From an uncultured Alphaproteobacteria bacterium (lineage in GTDB: Bacteria > Pseudomonadota > Alphaproteobacteria > Rhodobacterales > Rhodobacteraceae), in assembly GCA_902619165.1 (NCBI GenBank), contig CACNDI010000002.1, positions 124,001 to 188,000 of the forward strand: a stretch of 64,000 nt of DNA, read 5' to 3'. The notes beneath the pieces are model-generated. The model was given only the letters and a program-made list of their open reading frames with translations, had not been told where the DNA came from and searched no databases. Shown here piece after piece: positions 1-9,600 of the stretch (positions are counted from its first letter, which is position 1; each line of letters starts with the position of its first letter). Made by a program: the position numbers and the translations under genes.

Positions 1-144
1 TGTTTTAATGCAAAGAAAAAAGGGCTAGATATTCCTCTATCCAAACCCAATCAAATTTTACATGTAGCTGGTAATCTAGTTAAAAATGAATGGAATGGTG
101 TCACAAAGCCCCAAATGCGGATTGTTGACATAGCTAAAATGTAA
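1..144 (+). CDS. recJ: RecJ single-strand DNA exonuclease, C-terminal fragment
   Basis: An open frame runs in from the left edge and ends at TAA 142-144, giving the last 47 residues of a protein. The tail has the pattern HVAGNL...NEWNG...PQMRIVDIAKM, which fits the C-terminal OB-fold of RecJ, where alphaproteobacterial family members have a similar 'aGrl..neW.G...qlrieD' stretch. RecJ degrades single-stranded DNA 5' to 3' in recombination and mismatch repair. The catalytic DHH domain lies outside the window, so the call depends on the tail and on the neighbouring tRNA-Glu. Other OB-fold enzymes are possible but less likely. Confidence 0.7.
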   Translation, partial: CFNAKKKGLDIPLSKPNQILHVAGNLVKNEWNGVTKPQMRIVDIAKM

Positions 145-159
145 AAAAAAAAAAATAAC

Positions 160-187
160 TTGAAGTAGCTTCTATTTTTGGTAAAAA
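160..187 (+). promoter_or_regulatory. Candidate promoter of tRNA-Glu
   Basis: A TTGAAG box at 160-165 and a TAAAAA box at 182-187 are 16 bp apart and lie 12 bp before the mature tRNA 5' end. The spacing fits sigma-70, but the -10 is poor and the region is A-rich, so the assignment is tentative. Confidence 0.3.
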
Positions 188-199
188 AATAAACAAGAT

Positions 200-274
200 G
201 CGCCCTTCGTCTATCGGTTAGGACGCCAGATTTTCATTCTGGAAAGAGGGGTTCGATTCCCCTAGGGCGTACCA
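200..274 (+). tRNA. tRNA-Glu (anticodon UUC)
   Basis: The cloverleaf folds completely. The acceptor stem pairs 200-206 with 264-270, closed by a G-U pair. The anticodon stem CCAGA/TCTGG encloses the loop TTTTCAT, with anticodon TTC at 233-235. The T arm carries GGTTCGATTCC. The discriminator base is A271 and the CCA end (272-274) is encoded in the DNA. The tRNA lies between recJ and the convergent gap gene. Confidence 0.97.
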
Positions 275-284
275 TTCAAACTTA

Positions 285-1286
285 TTACTCAATACTTCCC
301 AAATAACTCGCTGTATCCAGCATACGGTTCGAAAAGCCCCATTCATTATCATACCAACACATGACCCGGCTCATGCGCCTCGTTAAGACCTTTGTTTGAG
401 CTCCTGCGAATATTGATGAGGCTGGATGATGATTCAGATCCGACGAAACCAATGGAGCGTCTTCATAAGCCAATATACCATTAAGTGTCGTATTAGAGGC
501 TTTATGAATGGCTTTATTAATTTCTTCAACTGAACTCTCTTGACTTAAAATACATTTCAAATCCACACACGAAACATTTGGGGTGGGAACTCGAATTGCG
601 GATCCATCAAGTTTTCCTTTAAGGTCAGGCAGTACCAAAGAAACAGCTTGAGCGGCTCCTGTAGACGTTGGAATCATGTTTAGGGAAGCTGCTCTGGCTC
701 TATAATAATCTTTGTGAAGAGTATCCAGCACCGGTTGGTCTCCAGTATAACTATGTATTGTGGTCATATAGCCAACCTCTATACCAAAATTTTCGTGTAA
801 AATCTTCGCTACAGGAGCTAAACAATTTGTCGTACAAGATGCATTTGAGACAATTACGTCAGCGGATGTTAGCAATTCATGATTTACTCCGAATACAACG
901 GTGCGGTCCACATTGCTTGCGGGAGCAGATATCAACACTTTTTTAGACCCATTATTTAAATGTTGCGAAGCTTTTTCTTTATCAGTAAAAATACCTGTGC
1001 ACTCAAGAGCAACATCTACTTCTGACCATGGTAAGTTTGCTGGATCTCTTTCTGCAGTAATTTCAATATCTACATTATTAACCTTTAGATAGTTTTTGTG
1101 TATAGATAGGTCTAAAGGGAAGCGACCATGGACACTGTCATACTTAAGTAAATGTGCATTCATCTCTGGAGAACCAAGATCGTTTATAGCAACAACCTCA
1201 ATATCTTCTCTGTTGCTTTCAATGGACGCTCTCAAAATATTCCTTCCAATTCGTCCGAATCCATTAATCGCCACCTTAACTGACAT
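285..1286 (-). CDS. gap: Glyceraldehyde-3-phosphate dehydrogenase
   Basis: This 333-residue enzyme oxidises glyceraldehyde 3-phosphate to 1,3-bisphosphoglycerate with NAD+ in the cytoplasm, or runs in reverse for gluconeogenesis. The N-terminal Rossmann motif NGFGRIGRN (residues 8-16) is followed by an acidic residue in AINDL, typical of NAD-preferring forms. The catalytic cysteine is Cys151 in SNASCTTNC, with the phosphate-binding STGAAQAV region downstream. Length and motifs are complete. The start has an AGAGGT ribosome site just upstream. It is the last gene on this minus-strand run, 118 bp after the acyl-CoA ligase, and probably has its own promoter. Together with pckA in this window it fits a gluconeogenic lifestyle. 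Confidence 0.96.
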   Translation of the reverse strand: MSVKVAINGFGRIGRNILRASIESNREDIEVVAINDLGSPEMNAHLLKYDSVHGRFPLDLSIHKNYLKVNNVDIEITAERDPANLPWSEVDVALECTGIFTDKEKASQHLNNGSKKVLISAPASNVDRTVVFGVNHELLTSADVIVSNASCTTNCLAPVAKILHENFGIEVGYMTTIHSYTGDQPVLDTLHKDYYRARAASLNMIPTSTGAAQAVSLVLPDLKGKLDGSAIRVPTPNVSCVDLKCILSQESSVEEINKAIHKASNTTLNGILAYEDAPLVSSDLNHHPASSIFAGAQTKVLTRRMSRVMCWYDNEWGFSNRMLDTASYLGSIE

Positions 1287-1404
1287 TTTTTACCTCTTTT
1301 GTTTATGCAAATTCTGTACTTAACTACTGTTTAATCAATTTAAAAAAAATAGGAAGTGTTTTTAATAATATATATAACTAAATAGGCTCAAAAATGTGTT
1401 TACG

Positions 1405-3012
1405 TTAGAGAAAAAACTTACGTAATTCCACCTTTTGAATTTTTCCTGTCGAAGTTTTAGGAAGTTCTTTAAAAATCACTTCTTTTGGCACTTTAAAATT
1501 TGCTAAATTTTCTTTACAAAATTTTATTACCTCTTCTTTCGTTATGGAGGTACCTTCTTTTGCTTCAATAAATGCACAAGGCGTCTCACCCCACTTTTCA
1601 TCAGGCTTAGCTATTACAGCACAGGCAACTACACCTTCAATCTTGAAAATACAATTCTCTATTTCGATTGAGGAGATATTTTCTCCACCTGAAATAATTA
1701 TGTCTTTAGCCCTATCCTTTAATTGTATATATCCATCCTTATATATCACTCCCAAATCACCGGTTTTAAACCAACCATTTTGAAATGCTTTTCTGGTGGC
1801 ATTTTCATCTTTTAGATATCCCTTCATAGTGATATTACCTCTAAGAAGGACTTCTCCTAATTCGTTTCCATTATGCTTAACTTCCTTTCGCGTTTCTGAA
1901 TTAACCACCTTTAAATCTTCCTGCACTAAATATGAAACACCTTGTCTGGACTTTAAATTAGACTTCTCAGTAGCACTCAAATTATTCCACTCGTCCTTCC
2001 ATTTACATATTACTGCGGGCCCATATACTTCTGTTAAGCCGTAAACGTGCGTTACATCAAACCCACACTTTTCAATTTGCTCAAGTATTTTGGCCGGCGG
2101 TGGAGCCGCCGCAGTCATTAACTTTACCTTATTGAGTAATTTCTTTATGTGATTTGTATTAGTATTAATGATAAAACTTAAAACAGTAGGAGCACCACAT
2201 AAATACTCTACCCCATGACTAGATATTTTTTCGTATATATTCTGTCCTGTTACTTTTCTCAAACATATATTTGTTCCAGCTCTCATCGCTATAGTCCAAG
2301 GAAAACACCATCCATTGCAGTGGAACATTGGCAAGGTCCACAAATAGGTGGGATGCATTTTCATATCCCATTCAAGAGAGTTACCCATAGCATTGAGATA
2401 AGCACCTCTATGATGATAGACGACACCCTTTGGGCTCCCAGTAGTTCCCGATGTATAATTAATGCTTATACTCTCCCATTCGTCTAATGGTTTATAATGA
2501 TTAAAATCCACGTCACAACTTCCCAAAAATTCCTCATAATCCATATGGGGATAAGATTTTTCAAGAGTGAATGTTTGTTCATCTTTTATGATGATTATAA
2601 CCGGTTTTTCTTTAGATAAGCTGACTGCTTCTTTCCCTAATTGTAAAAACTCTGTATCTACGAACAGCATTTTTATATTAGAATGATCGATAATGTAGGC
2701 GATTGTTTTGGAGTCTAGTCTGTAATTTATTGCATTTAATATCATACCAGCCATAGGCACGGCAAAGTGTGCTTCATATAATTCTGGAGTATTGGACGCA
2801 ATAAAACCTACAACATTACCTTTAGCCAATTTTTGAGATAAAGAACTAGCAAGCTGTTTACATCTCATAAAAGTTTGTTCCCAGGTAAAATATTTATTCT
2901 CATGAATAATACTATAGCGATCTGGAAATATCTTCGCTGCCTTCTCGATGAATACTATAGGCGTTAAAGGTGAGTAGTTGGCGTGATTTTTTTTTAATTC
3001 ATTTTGTTGCAT
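1405..3012 (-). CDS. Acyl-CoA ligase, AMP-binding family (possibly DmdB-like)
   Basis: This 535-residue adenylate-forming enzyme activates a carboxylic acid to acyl-AMP and then to the CoA thioester. Visible motifs are the P-loop-like YTSGTTGSPKGV (about residue 190), the LPMFHCNGWCFPW segment shared by medium-chain, aromatic and methylmercaptopropionate ligases, YGLTEVYGP, the hinge region GWFKTGDLG, and the C-terminal catalytic lysine in PKTSTGKIQK. Length is normal for the family. The GWCFPW variant groups it with AlkK/DmdB-type ligases, but the substrate cannot be read from the sequence. It ends 118 bp before gap and starts 5 bp after the end of recR, both on the same strand. Confidence 0.85.
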   Translation of the reverse strand: MQQNELKKNHANYSPLTPIVFIEKAAKIFPDRYSIIHENKYFTWEQTFMRCKQLASSLSQKLAKGNVVGFIASNTPELYEAHFAVPMAGMILNAINYRLDSKTIAYIIDHSNIKMLFVDTEFLQLGKEAVSLSKEKPVIIIIKDEQTFTLEKSYPHMDYEEFLGSCDVDFNHYKPLDEWESISINYTSGTTGSPKGVVYHHRGAYLNAMGNSLEWDMKMHPTYLWTLPMFHCNGWCFPWTIAMRAGTNICLRKVTGQNIYEKISSHGVEYLCGAPTVLSFIINTNTNHIKKLLNKVKLMTAAAPPPAKILEQIEKCGFDVTHVYGLTEVYGPAVICKWKDEWNNLSATEKSNLKSRQGVSYLVQEDLKVVNSETRKEVKHNGNELGEVLLRGNITMKGYLKDENATRKAFQNGWFKTGDLGVIYKDGYIQLKDRAKDIIISGGENISSIEIENCIFKIEGVVACAVIAKPDEKWGETPCAFIEAKEGTSITKEEVIKFCKENLANFKVPKEVIFKELPKTSTGKIQKVELRKFFL

Positions 3013-3017
3013 TTTTT

Positions 3018-3635
3018 CTAGTCAAATTTTCTTCGTGCATTAAAAGCTGCTACAATTGTACTGTCATCTAGATAATCTAGTTCTCCTCCTACTGGAACAC
3101 CCTGTGCGAGTGAAGTTATCTTAATTGCATATTTGTCCAATTCTTGGAAAATGTAATTAGCCGTGGTCTGACCGGTTATAGTTGCACCCAAGGCAAGTAC
3201 TATTTCTTTAACACTTCCAGACGCTACTCTCTCGGTTAAATTTGAAATCCTCAAATCCTCAGGACCTATCCCCTCCATGGGGGTTAAAAGTCCTCCCAGA
3301 ACATGAAAAACCCCATTAAACGCGCCAGATCGATTCATAGCCCATAAATCGGATATATCTTCCACAACACACACTAAACTGGCATCTCTAGATTTGTTCG
3401 AACAAACCTCACAGACTCTATTAAGAGTAACATTACCACAAATTTCGCAATATTTTATTTTACTATTTATATTTTCAAGCGAAGATATTAGCTGATCAAG
3501 TATGATTTCTCTTTTTTTTATTAAATGGAAAACTAGCCTTTGTGCTGATCTCGGTCCAAGGCCTGGCATCTTTGCAAAAATTTTAATTAATGTTTCTAAC
3601 TCAGACTGACTCTCCTTTAATTGACTACTTAACAT
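3018..3635 (-). CDS. recR: Recombination mediator protein RecR
   Basis: RecR works with RecO and RecF to load RecA onto gapped DNA. The 205-residue product has an N-terminal helix-hairpin-helix (MPGLGPRSAQR), a four-cysteine zinc motif (CEICGN...CEVCSN), a Toprim domain (CVVEDISDLWAM) and a Walker-like C-terminal tail (LAQGVPVGGELDYLDD). The frame is open 15 codons further upstream into ybaB. I place the start at the ATG ending at 3635, because homologues start close to this point and it lies one base after the ybaB stop, which suggests translational coupling. recO is also in this window. Confidence 0.94.
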   Translation of the reverse strand: MLSSQLKESQSELETLIKIFAKMPGLGPRSAQRLVFHLIKKREIILDQLISSLENINSKIKYCEICGNVTLNRVCEVCSNKSRDASLVCVVEDISDLWAMNRSGAFNGVFHVLGGLLTPMEGIGPEDLRISNLTERVASGSVKEIVLALGATITGQTTANYIFQELDKYAIKITSLAQGVPVGGELDYLDDSTIVAAFNARRKFD

Positions 3636-3636
3636 T

Positions 3637-3981
3637 TTAGAAAGGTAACTTAAAACCTTCTGGCAAACCAAATGCCTCACCCATTTTGGCCATTTCTTTT
3701 TTTGAGGCTTCCTCGCTCTTAGCCTTGCAGTCCTTAATTGCTGCTAAAAGTAAGTCTTCTATAACTTGTTTTTCAGACGGAATTAAAATTGATTCATCTA
3801 ATTCGATATTTTTAAAATTTCCTTTAGCAGTTGCAACCACCTTAACCAGACCACCTCCTGCTTCTCCTATGACCTCGACGTTATCTAGTTCGCTCTGCGC
3901 ATCCAGCATTTTCTGTTGCATTTCCTGAGCCTGCTTCATTAACTTTGCCATGTCGCCTAATTGACCTAGTCCTTTAAACAT
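3637..3981 (-). CDS. ybaB: Nucleoid-associated protein, YbaB/EbfC family
   Basis: A 114-residue small DNA-binding protein that coats the nucleoid. The N-terminus MFKGLGQLGDMAKLMKQAQEMQQKM and the central GGGLVKVVATAKG stretch are the family signature, and the length matches. It sits between dnaX and recR, the arrangement found in most bacteria, and its stop codon is one base from the recR start. The likely transcript is dnaX-ybaB-recR. Confidence 0.95.
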   Translation of the reverse strand: MFKGLGQLGDMAKLMKQAQEMQQKMLDAQSELDNVEVIGEAGGGLVKVVATAKGNFKNIELDESILIPSEKQVIEDLLLAAIKDCKAKSEEASKKEMAKMGEAFGLPEGFKLPF

Positions 3982-4018
3982 TTTATTCCTCTTTATTACT
4001 TGTTGCCCTTTTGGCTCG

Positions 4019-5359
4019 TCATTTTTTTACTGTTGCTCCGGGAAAGATGTCTAAAATTTCTTTCACAGCGCTATTTTCTAAGCTCTCCTCTGATTTTTGA
4101 GTTTCAGAATTTTCGATCTTACTTTCAGATTGTTGAAGTATTCCACCTTTTTCTGGTGTTTTCAAGGCTGACTTCCTTTCCAAATTATATACATCCATGA
4201 TTTTATCAGATCCATTATTCAAAACACTTTTTATTAGAACGTCGGGTGGAGGCATAATTGACATATGACATGCTCTTAGTAATAACATTTCTAAGCTGGT
4301 TATTGGTTCGGCGGCGACCCTCAGCTCATCAATACCTTTAAACAAAATTTGCCACAAACTTGTTAAAATCACCATATCGGTAACACTTGATAATTTTTCT
4401 GCAAGTTTTTTTTCCTCGAGCGAATAATCATCCCCAACCAACTCATTATCCATTAGGCTTGATACACTTATAAAATGCAGACATTCTAACAATTCCTGAA
4501 GTAATAAGGCCGGGCTTGTATTACCAGAAATGTATTCTCTTACTTTTTTTAATACCTCTTTTGTTTTCCCCTCAATAATAAGTTCAATAAGATATAGCGT
4601 TTCAGACTTAGAAATTTTTCCCAATAACTCATTAACGATTTGATTTTCGATTTTTGTTTCAGAATTTACCAGCACTTGATCAAGAATTGACAAAGCATCT
4701 CTTACAGAACCTGCAGCTTCTCTGGAAATAGTCTGTAAGGCTTCTTCTTCAGCACTAAACCCTTCACGTTTCAAAATTTCAGAAAGATGAGACGTTAGAA
4801 CATTACTATCTAACCTTTTTAAATCAAATCGATTAACTCTTGATAATATTGTTAGTGGAATTTTTTTAATCTCAGTTGTTGCAAAGATAAATTTTACATG
4901 ATCTGGTGGTTCCTCCAAGGTTTTTAGGAGAGCATTGAAAGCAGAGTTAGACAACATGTGTACTTCATCGATAATATAAATTTTAAACTTTGCCGAAGCT
5001 GCTCTGTAAACCACCGTTTCAATTATCTCTCGTATATCGTTTACTCCAGTTTTGCTTGCTCCATCCATTTCAATTACATCTACGTGTCTACCCAATTGAA
5101 TTGATTTACAATTAGAACAAGAATTACACGTCTCTACATCACCATCTTTTTTCTCTGTACAATTCAGAGCCTTTGCAATGAGTCTTGCGGTAGAAGTCTT
5201 TCCTACCCCTCTATCTCCGTGCAGTAAAAAAGCATGTCCAACTCTATTAGAGAGAAAAGAGTTCCTCAAAGTTTTCACTAACGTATCCTGACCGACTAAT
5301 TCAGAAAATTGAGAAGGCCTATATTTTAGCGCTAATACTTTATAGGACTCTTCATACAA
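4019..5359 (-). CDS. dnaX: DNA polymerase III subunits gamma/tau (short form)
   Basis: The clamp-loader ATPase of the replisome. Walker A is GDRGVGKTS (about residue 48). It is followed by the zinc module with cysteines in CTEKKDGDVETCNSCSNC, Walker B DEVHML, and the sensor segment ILSRVNRFDL. At 446 residues it is clearly shorter than most alphaproteobacterial DnaX proteins. The loss is in the low-complexity linker, because the C-terminal tail VKEILDIFPGATV, which resembles the extreme end of tau in related species, is retained. It follows the SRP RNA and precedes ybaB on the same strand. An AAGGAG sits about 11 bases before the ATG. Confidence 0.93.
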   Translation of the reverse strand: MYEESYKVLALKYRPSQFSELVGQDTLVKTLRNSFLSNRVGHAFLLHGDRGVGKTSTARLIAKALNCTEKKDGDVETCNSCSNCKSIQLGRHVDVIEMDGASKTGVNDIREIIETVVYRAASAKFKIYIIDEVHMLSNSAFNALLKTLEEPPDHVKFIFATTEIKKIPLTILSRVNRFDLKRLDSNVLTSHLSEILKREGFSAEEEALQTISREAAGSVRDALSILDQVLVNSETKIENQIVNELLGKISKSETLYLIELIIEGKTKEVLKKVREYISGNTSPALLLQELLECLHFISVSSLMDNELVGDDYSLEEKKLAEKLSSVTDMVILTSLWQILFKGIDELRVAAEPITSLEMLLLRACHMSIMPPPDVLIKSVLNNGSDKIMDVYNLERKSALKTPEKGGILQQSESKIENSETQKSEESLENSAVKEILDIFPGATVKK

Positions 5360-5407
5360 CTTTTTTACTCCTTATCATCTTCTCAACTAATATAAAAATT
5401 TCTATTT

Positions 5408-5508
5408 GAACGAGAGATCGACAGACGACCTAAACCTATACAATTCAGCTGCTTCCTTTCGGACCTGACCGGGTGATCGATAAGGTTTACCCGAGCCGAT
5501 CTCTCGCC
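5408..5508 (-). ncRNA. ffs: Bacterial signal recognition particle RNA (4.5S type)
   Basis: On the minus strand the sequence holds the invariant SRP domain IV core, GGTCAGGTCCGAAAGGAAGC, with its GAAA-type tetraloop and asymmetric loop. The ends close in a 10-bp helix pairing 5411-5420 with 5497-5506. The size of about 100 nt fits the small SRP RNA. It binds Ffh to guide membrane proteins to FtsY. A location just upstream of dnaX is common in alphaproteobacteria. The 5' end at 5508 is inferred from the promoter and the 3' end is approximate. Confidence 0.93.
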
Positions 5509-5512
5509 TATA

Positions 5513-5540
5513 ATTATATATCTAAGAACGTCTTAAACAA
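5513..5540 (-). promoter_or_regulatory. Sigma-70 type promoter of the SRP RNA
   Basis: On the minus strand a TTGTTT box (5535-5540) and a perfect TATAAT box (5513-5518) are 16 bp apart. A start near 5508, where the RNA helix begins, is at the expected distance. It probably also feeds dnaX. Confidence 0.6.
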
Positions 5541-5568
5541 GAAAATTTAATATACTAAGGATTACTCA

Positions 5569-6522
5569 ATGGATTTAGGCCCACCTCCTTTATTCTCGCT
5601 AATAAATTTAAAAAGGAAGGCACATTTTCGAAACTCAAAACAAGTTATGCACATAAAAAATTGTTACCATTTACTTATTTGGAGAGGAAAGCTTCTTTTT
5701 CGCTTTAATGATGGGAAACCTTTTCCCTATCTAATAAACCAAAGAACTGAGTTTATAAAAAAACTAACCACGTATATTTTTCTTGGAGAGTTTGAAAATA
5801 AAAATGTTTTTTTGTGGGATATGTCTGACTCACGCGACGTTTTAGGAAACACAGGACAGATTGGATCCTTTAATGATGCAGACCGAAATTATCATCCAGA
5901 TCTACCGAAGGGTACTTACTTTTGTGACTTACGGAATTTATTGCCAGTATTGAACTCTAAATATGCAAATTTATGCGCAACAGCAAAGGGTATGTATGAA
6001 TGGCACAAAAGAGTAAATTTTTGTCAATCTTGCGGTGGAAAACTATCTTCTGAAAAAGCTGGATGGGAAAAAACATGCATAAAATGCAATTTCAAACAAT
6101 TTCCCAGAATTGATCCAGTCGTTATCATGTTAATTAAAAGAGGAAATGATATTCTACTAGGGCGATCACATGGTTGGCCTGAAAAAATGTATTCTTGTTT
6201 AGCTGGCTTTATTGAGCCTGGTGAAACTATTGAAGCGGCAGCGGAAAGAGAGGCAATGGAAGAAAGTGGAATAAAATTAAAAAATGTAAGATACATAACC
6301 AGTCAACCATGGCCTTTTCCTGCATCTTTAATGATGGGATGCACTGGAGAAGCACAAAATAGATCCTTAAAAATCGATATAGATGAACTTGAAGATGCGA
6401 TTTGGGTTAGCAAAGAACAGGTTTTTCGAGCTCTTAATGGTCTAGACAAATCAATTTTTATGGCTAGGAGAGGAGCTATAGCAAGATATCTTATTGAAAA
6501 GTGGGTTGCTGGATTAATTTGA
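5569..6522 (+). CDS. nudC: NAD+ diphosphatase / RNA-decapping Nudix hydrolase NudC
   Basis: NudC hydrolyses NAD(H) to NMN(H) and AMP and removes NAD caps from RNA. The 317-residue protein has a four-cysteine zinc ribbon (CQSCGG...CIKCNF, about residues 150-185). The Nudix box follows, with GFIEPGETIEAAAE and REAMEESG, and then the NudC-specific SQPWPFP motif (about residue 245). All catalytic acidic residues of the box are present. It is transcribed away from the SRP RNA, so the short divergent gap must hold both promoters. Confidence 0.95.
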   Translation: MDLGPPPLFSLINLKRKAHFRNSKQVMHIKNCYHLLIWRGKLLFRFNDGKPFPYLINQRTEFIKKLTTYIFLGEFENKNVFLWDMSDSRDVLGNTGQIGSFNDADRNYHPDLPKGTYFCDLRNLLPVLNSKYANLCATAKGMYEWHKRVNFCQSCGGKLSSEKAGWEKTCIKCNFKQFPRIDPVVIMLIKRGNDILLGRSHGWPEKMYSCLAGFIEPGETIEAAAEREAMEESGIKLKNVRYITSQPWPFPASLMMGCTGEAQNRSLKIDIDELEDAIWVSKEQVFRALNGLDKSIFMARRGAIARYLIEKWVAGLI

Positions 6523-6626
6523 TTAAGATTTTAACGTTCAAAATTATGTTAATCAGCCGTATTTGATTATAATGTAAAATTATTTAATATCTTCCAAAAG
6601 AGATATAGACCTAGTAGATAGAAAAT

Positions 6627-9600
6627 ATGTTAAATGTAGATCAAAGCAACCAATGGGACTTTTGGATTGATCGTGGAGGGACATTCACCGATATAGTGGC
6701 GAAAGACCCTAGTGGCAAAATACATACTGATAAAATACTTTCAGAAAATGACCAACTTTATAAAGACGCAGGGATGGCAGGAATAAAGCGTTTTCTAAAA
6801 GTACCTCATGGTGCAAAAATACCTACAGATATTATAAACTCTATAAAAATGGGAACAACAGTCGCGACTAACGCACTTCTCGAAAGAAAGGGATTTCCTG
6901 TGGTTTTGTTAACCACCAAGGGATTGAAGGATCAGCTACGCATAGCATATCAAAACAGACCCAATCTTTTTGATCGAAAAATTACTTTAACTGACCCTTT
7001 ATATGACGAAATAATCGAGGTTGAAGAGCGAGTGACATCTTCTGGTCAAATATTGAAGCCAATAAATAAAGATAGACTTATTAACGATCTCGGAAAAATA
7101 AAAAATGTGAAAAAAAAATCATGTGCAATTGTTTTCATGCATAGTTGCAAATTCAATAAGCATGAAAAAGAAGCAGAAAAAATAGCGCAGATCTCAGGGT
7201 TCTCACATATCTCGTTAAGTTATAGAACATCTCAAATTATGAAATACGTCATGAGGGGAGACACGACTGTTGCAGATGCATACCTAAGCCCGGTTTTAAA
7301 TCGGTATATCCAATCCCTCTACTCAGAGTTTGAAGGAGATATAAGTAACAAAATTAGCTTTATGCAATCTAACGGAGGGCTTACAAATGCAAGTCTCTTT
7401 TCTGGAAAAGATTCAATTCTGTCTGGACCTGCTGGAGGGGTAATAGGTGGAATTAAAACTAGTGCTCTGGACAAAGAGCACAAAATAATTGGCTTTGATA
7501 TGGGAGGAACTTCTACTGACGTTTGGCATTATTCTGGAGAATTGGAGCGGACAGTAAACAATAAAATTGATGGAATTCGTATTTCAATTCCGATGTTAAA
7601 CATTAACACTATTGCTGCAGGTGGTGGTAGCATTCTTTCAGAAAAATCAGGCAGATTAATTGTAGGGCCAGAAAGTGCAGGAGCAACGCCAGGTCCCGCC
7701 TGTTACGATAGAGGAGGACCGTTAACAATTACAGATAGTAACCTGATTACGGGAAGAATTCATACTAACTATTTTCCAAAAACATTTGGTAATAATAGCA
7801 AAAAAAGTTTGTCGCTCCGTGCCTCCAAGATTCTTTTTAACCAATTAAGCGACAAAATGAATATTCCCATCGAAGAGATTGCAGAGGGGTTCATAAGCGT
7901 TGCAGACAATAGCATGGCTGAAGCCATTAAAAAAATATCTGTTCAAAGGGGTTATGACCTACGAGAATATTGCCTAACTGTTTTCGGAGGTGCTGCTGGT
8001 CAGCACGCTTGTTCAATAGCAGAAATATTGGACATGAAGACCTGTCTTATTCATCCCCATGCTTCCGTACTCTCCGCTTATGGTATGGGTTTAGCTGAGA
8101 TAAGAACTAATAAGAGCATGATAATTGAAAAACACCTTACAAGAGAGACACTGTTAGAAAGCGCACTTATTGCTGACAGTCTTATTACCTCAACTACAGA
8201 GACTCTTGAAAAGCAAAATATTGCAGAGAATAACATAACGCATGTAATTAAAGTATTTATTAAACTAGATGGAACAGACACCAGCCTAGATTTGGAGTTT
8301 GATACGATAACCAATTTACAATCAATATTTAGTCAAACCTATTTCCGTCTTTTCGGGTTCAAACCTGTTTCAAAAAAGTTAGTTATAGAGTCCGTTTTCG
8401 TTGAAGCTGTTGGTGGAACCGACGTAGATTTAAAAAACAAGCTAGCTCTTCAAAAATCAAAAAGTAAAAAGGCATCGATAGTAACTGAAAAGGTTTACGT
8501 CGACGGTGAGTGGAATGATTGTAAATTTTTTCCAATAGACAAATTAAATAAAAACTCAAAGATTGTGGGACCTGCAGTACTTGTGGGCTCCCAGACTTCA
8601 ATTTTACTTAAGAAAGGCTGGGAAAGCACTCTTCAAGAGAGTGGCGCAATCAAACTCAAAAGGGTGAAGACTTTTCAACCAAAGAGACACACTGAGTCCG
8701 CACAAATTGAAGTATTTAATAATTTATTTATGTCAATTGCGGAACAAATGGGTTTTGTTTTAGAAAAGACAGCGCAGTCAATAACAATTAAAGAACGGCT
8801 AGATTTTTCCTGCGCTATTTTTGATAAGAATGGTGAGTTGGTCGCCAATGCTCCACATATGCCAGTTCATTTAGGGTCTATGGACTCCACAGTAAAGTCT
8901 ATAATAAAAAATAATTCTACATTATCATCTGGTGATATTTTCGCCATCAATGCACCTTACAATGGTGGAACCCATCTCCCAGACATTACTATAGTTAACC
9001 CTATTTGGAATGCAGAAAAATCTGAAATAATTTTTTATACGGCAGCTAGAGGGCATCATACTGACATAGGTGGACTTACTCCAGGGTCAATGCCCTGCAA
9101 CAGTAAAGATATTAATGAAGAAGGTATTTATATTGATAACTGGAAAGTTGTAGATAAGGGTATTTTTAGAGAAAAAGAAATTAAAGAAAAACTTTTATCT
9201 GGATCATATCCAGCTAGATCTCCTTTAACCAATATTGCTGATCTGAAAGCTCAAATTGCGGCATGCAAAAAAGGAGAAGCAGAATTACTAAAAGTAGTTG
9301 ATAAATATGGCCTTAAAACCGTTTTCAGGTTTCAAGAACTTGTTTGTGAAAATGCTGAAAACGCTGTTAGAGAGTCAATTAAGAGAATAAAGAGTACTAA
9401 GGTTACATACCAGATGGATAATGATTTATCAGGTGCAGTAAGAAAAATTGAAATCAAACTAACACGAAATAAAGATAATAGTTCGATAGAAGTTGACTTT
9501 AATGGAACCACTATGCAGCTGGAAAGTAACTATAATGCTCCCCTCCCTGTAACTAGAGCAGCTGTATTATATGCATTTAGAATACTAACTGGGGGAAATA

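Noticed and set aside
3636-3680. Extended recR start inside ybaB
   Set aside because: The 15 extra residues are not conserved in RecR, and the ATG at 3635 directly follows the ybaB stop.
4404-4411. A-rich run in dnaX as a programmed frameshift site for a gamma subunit
   Set aside because: Eight A on the coding strand could slip, but the product would end near residue 330-340, inside the oligomerisation domain III, and I see no stimulatory hairpin or upstream Shine-Dalgarno element.
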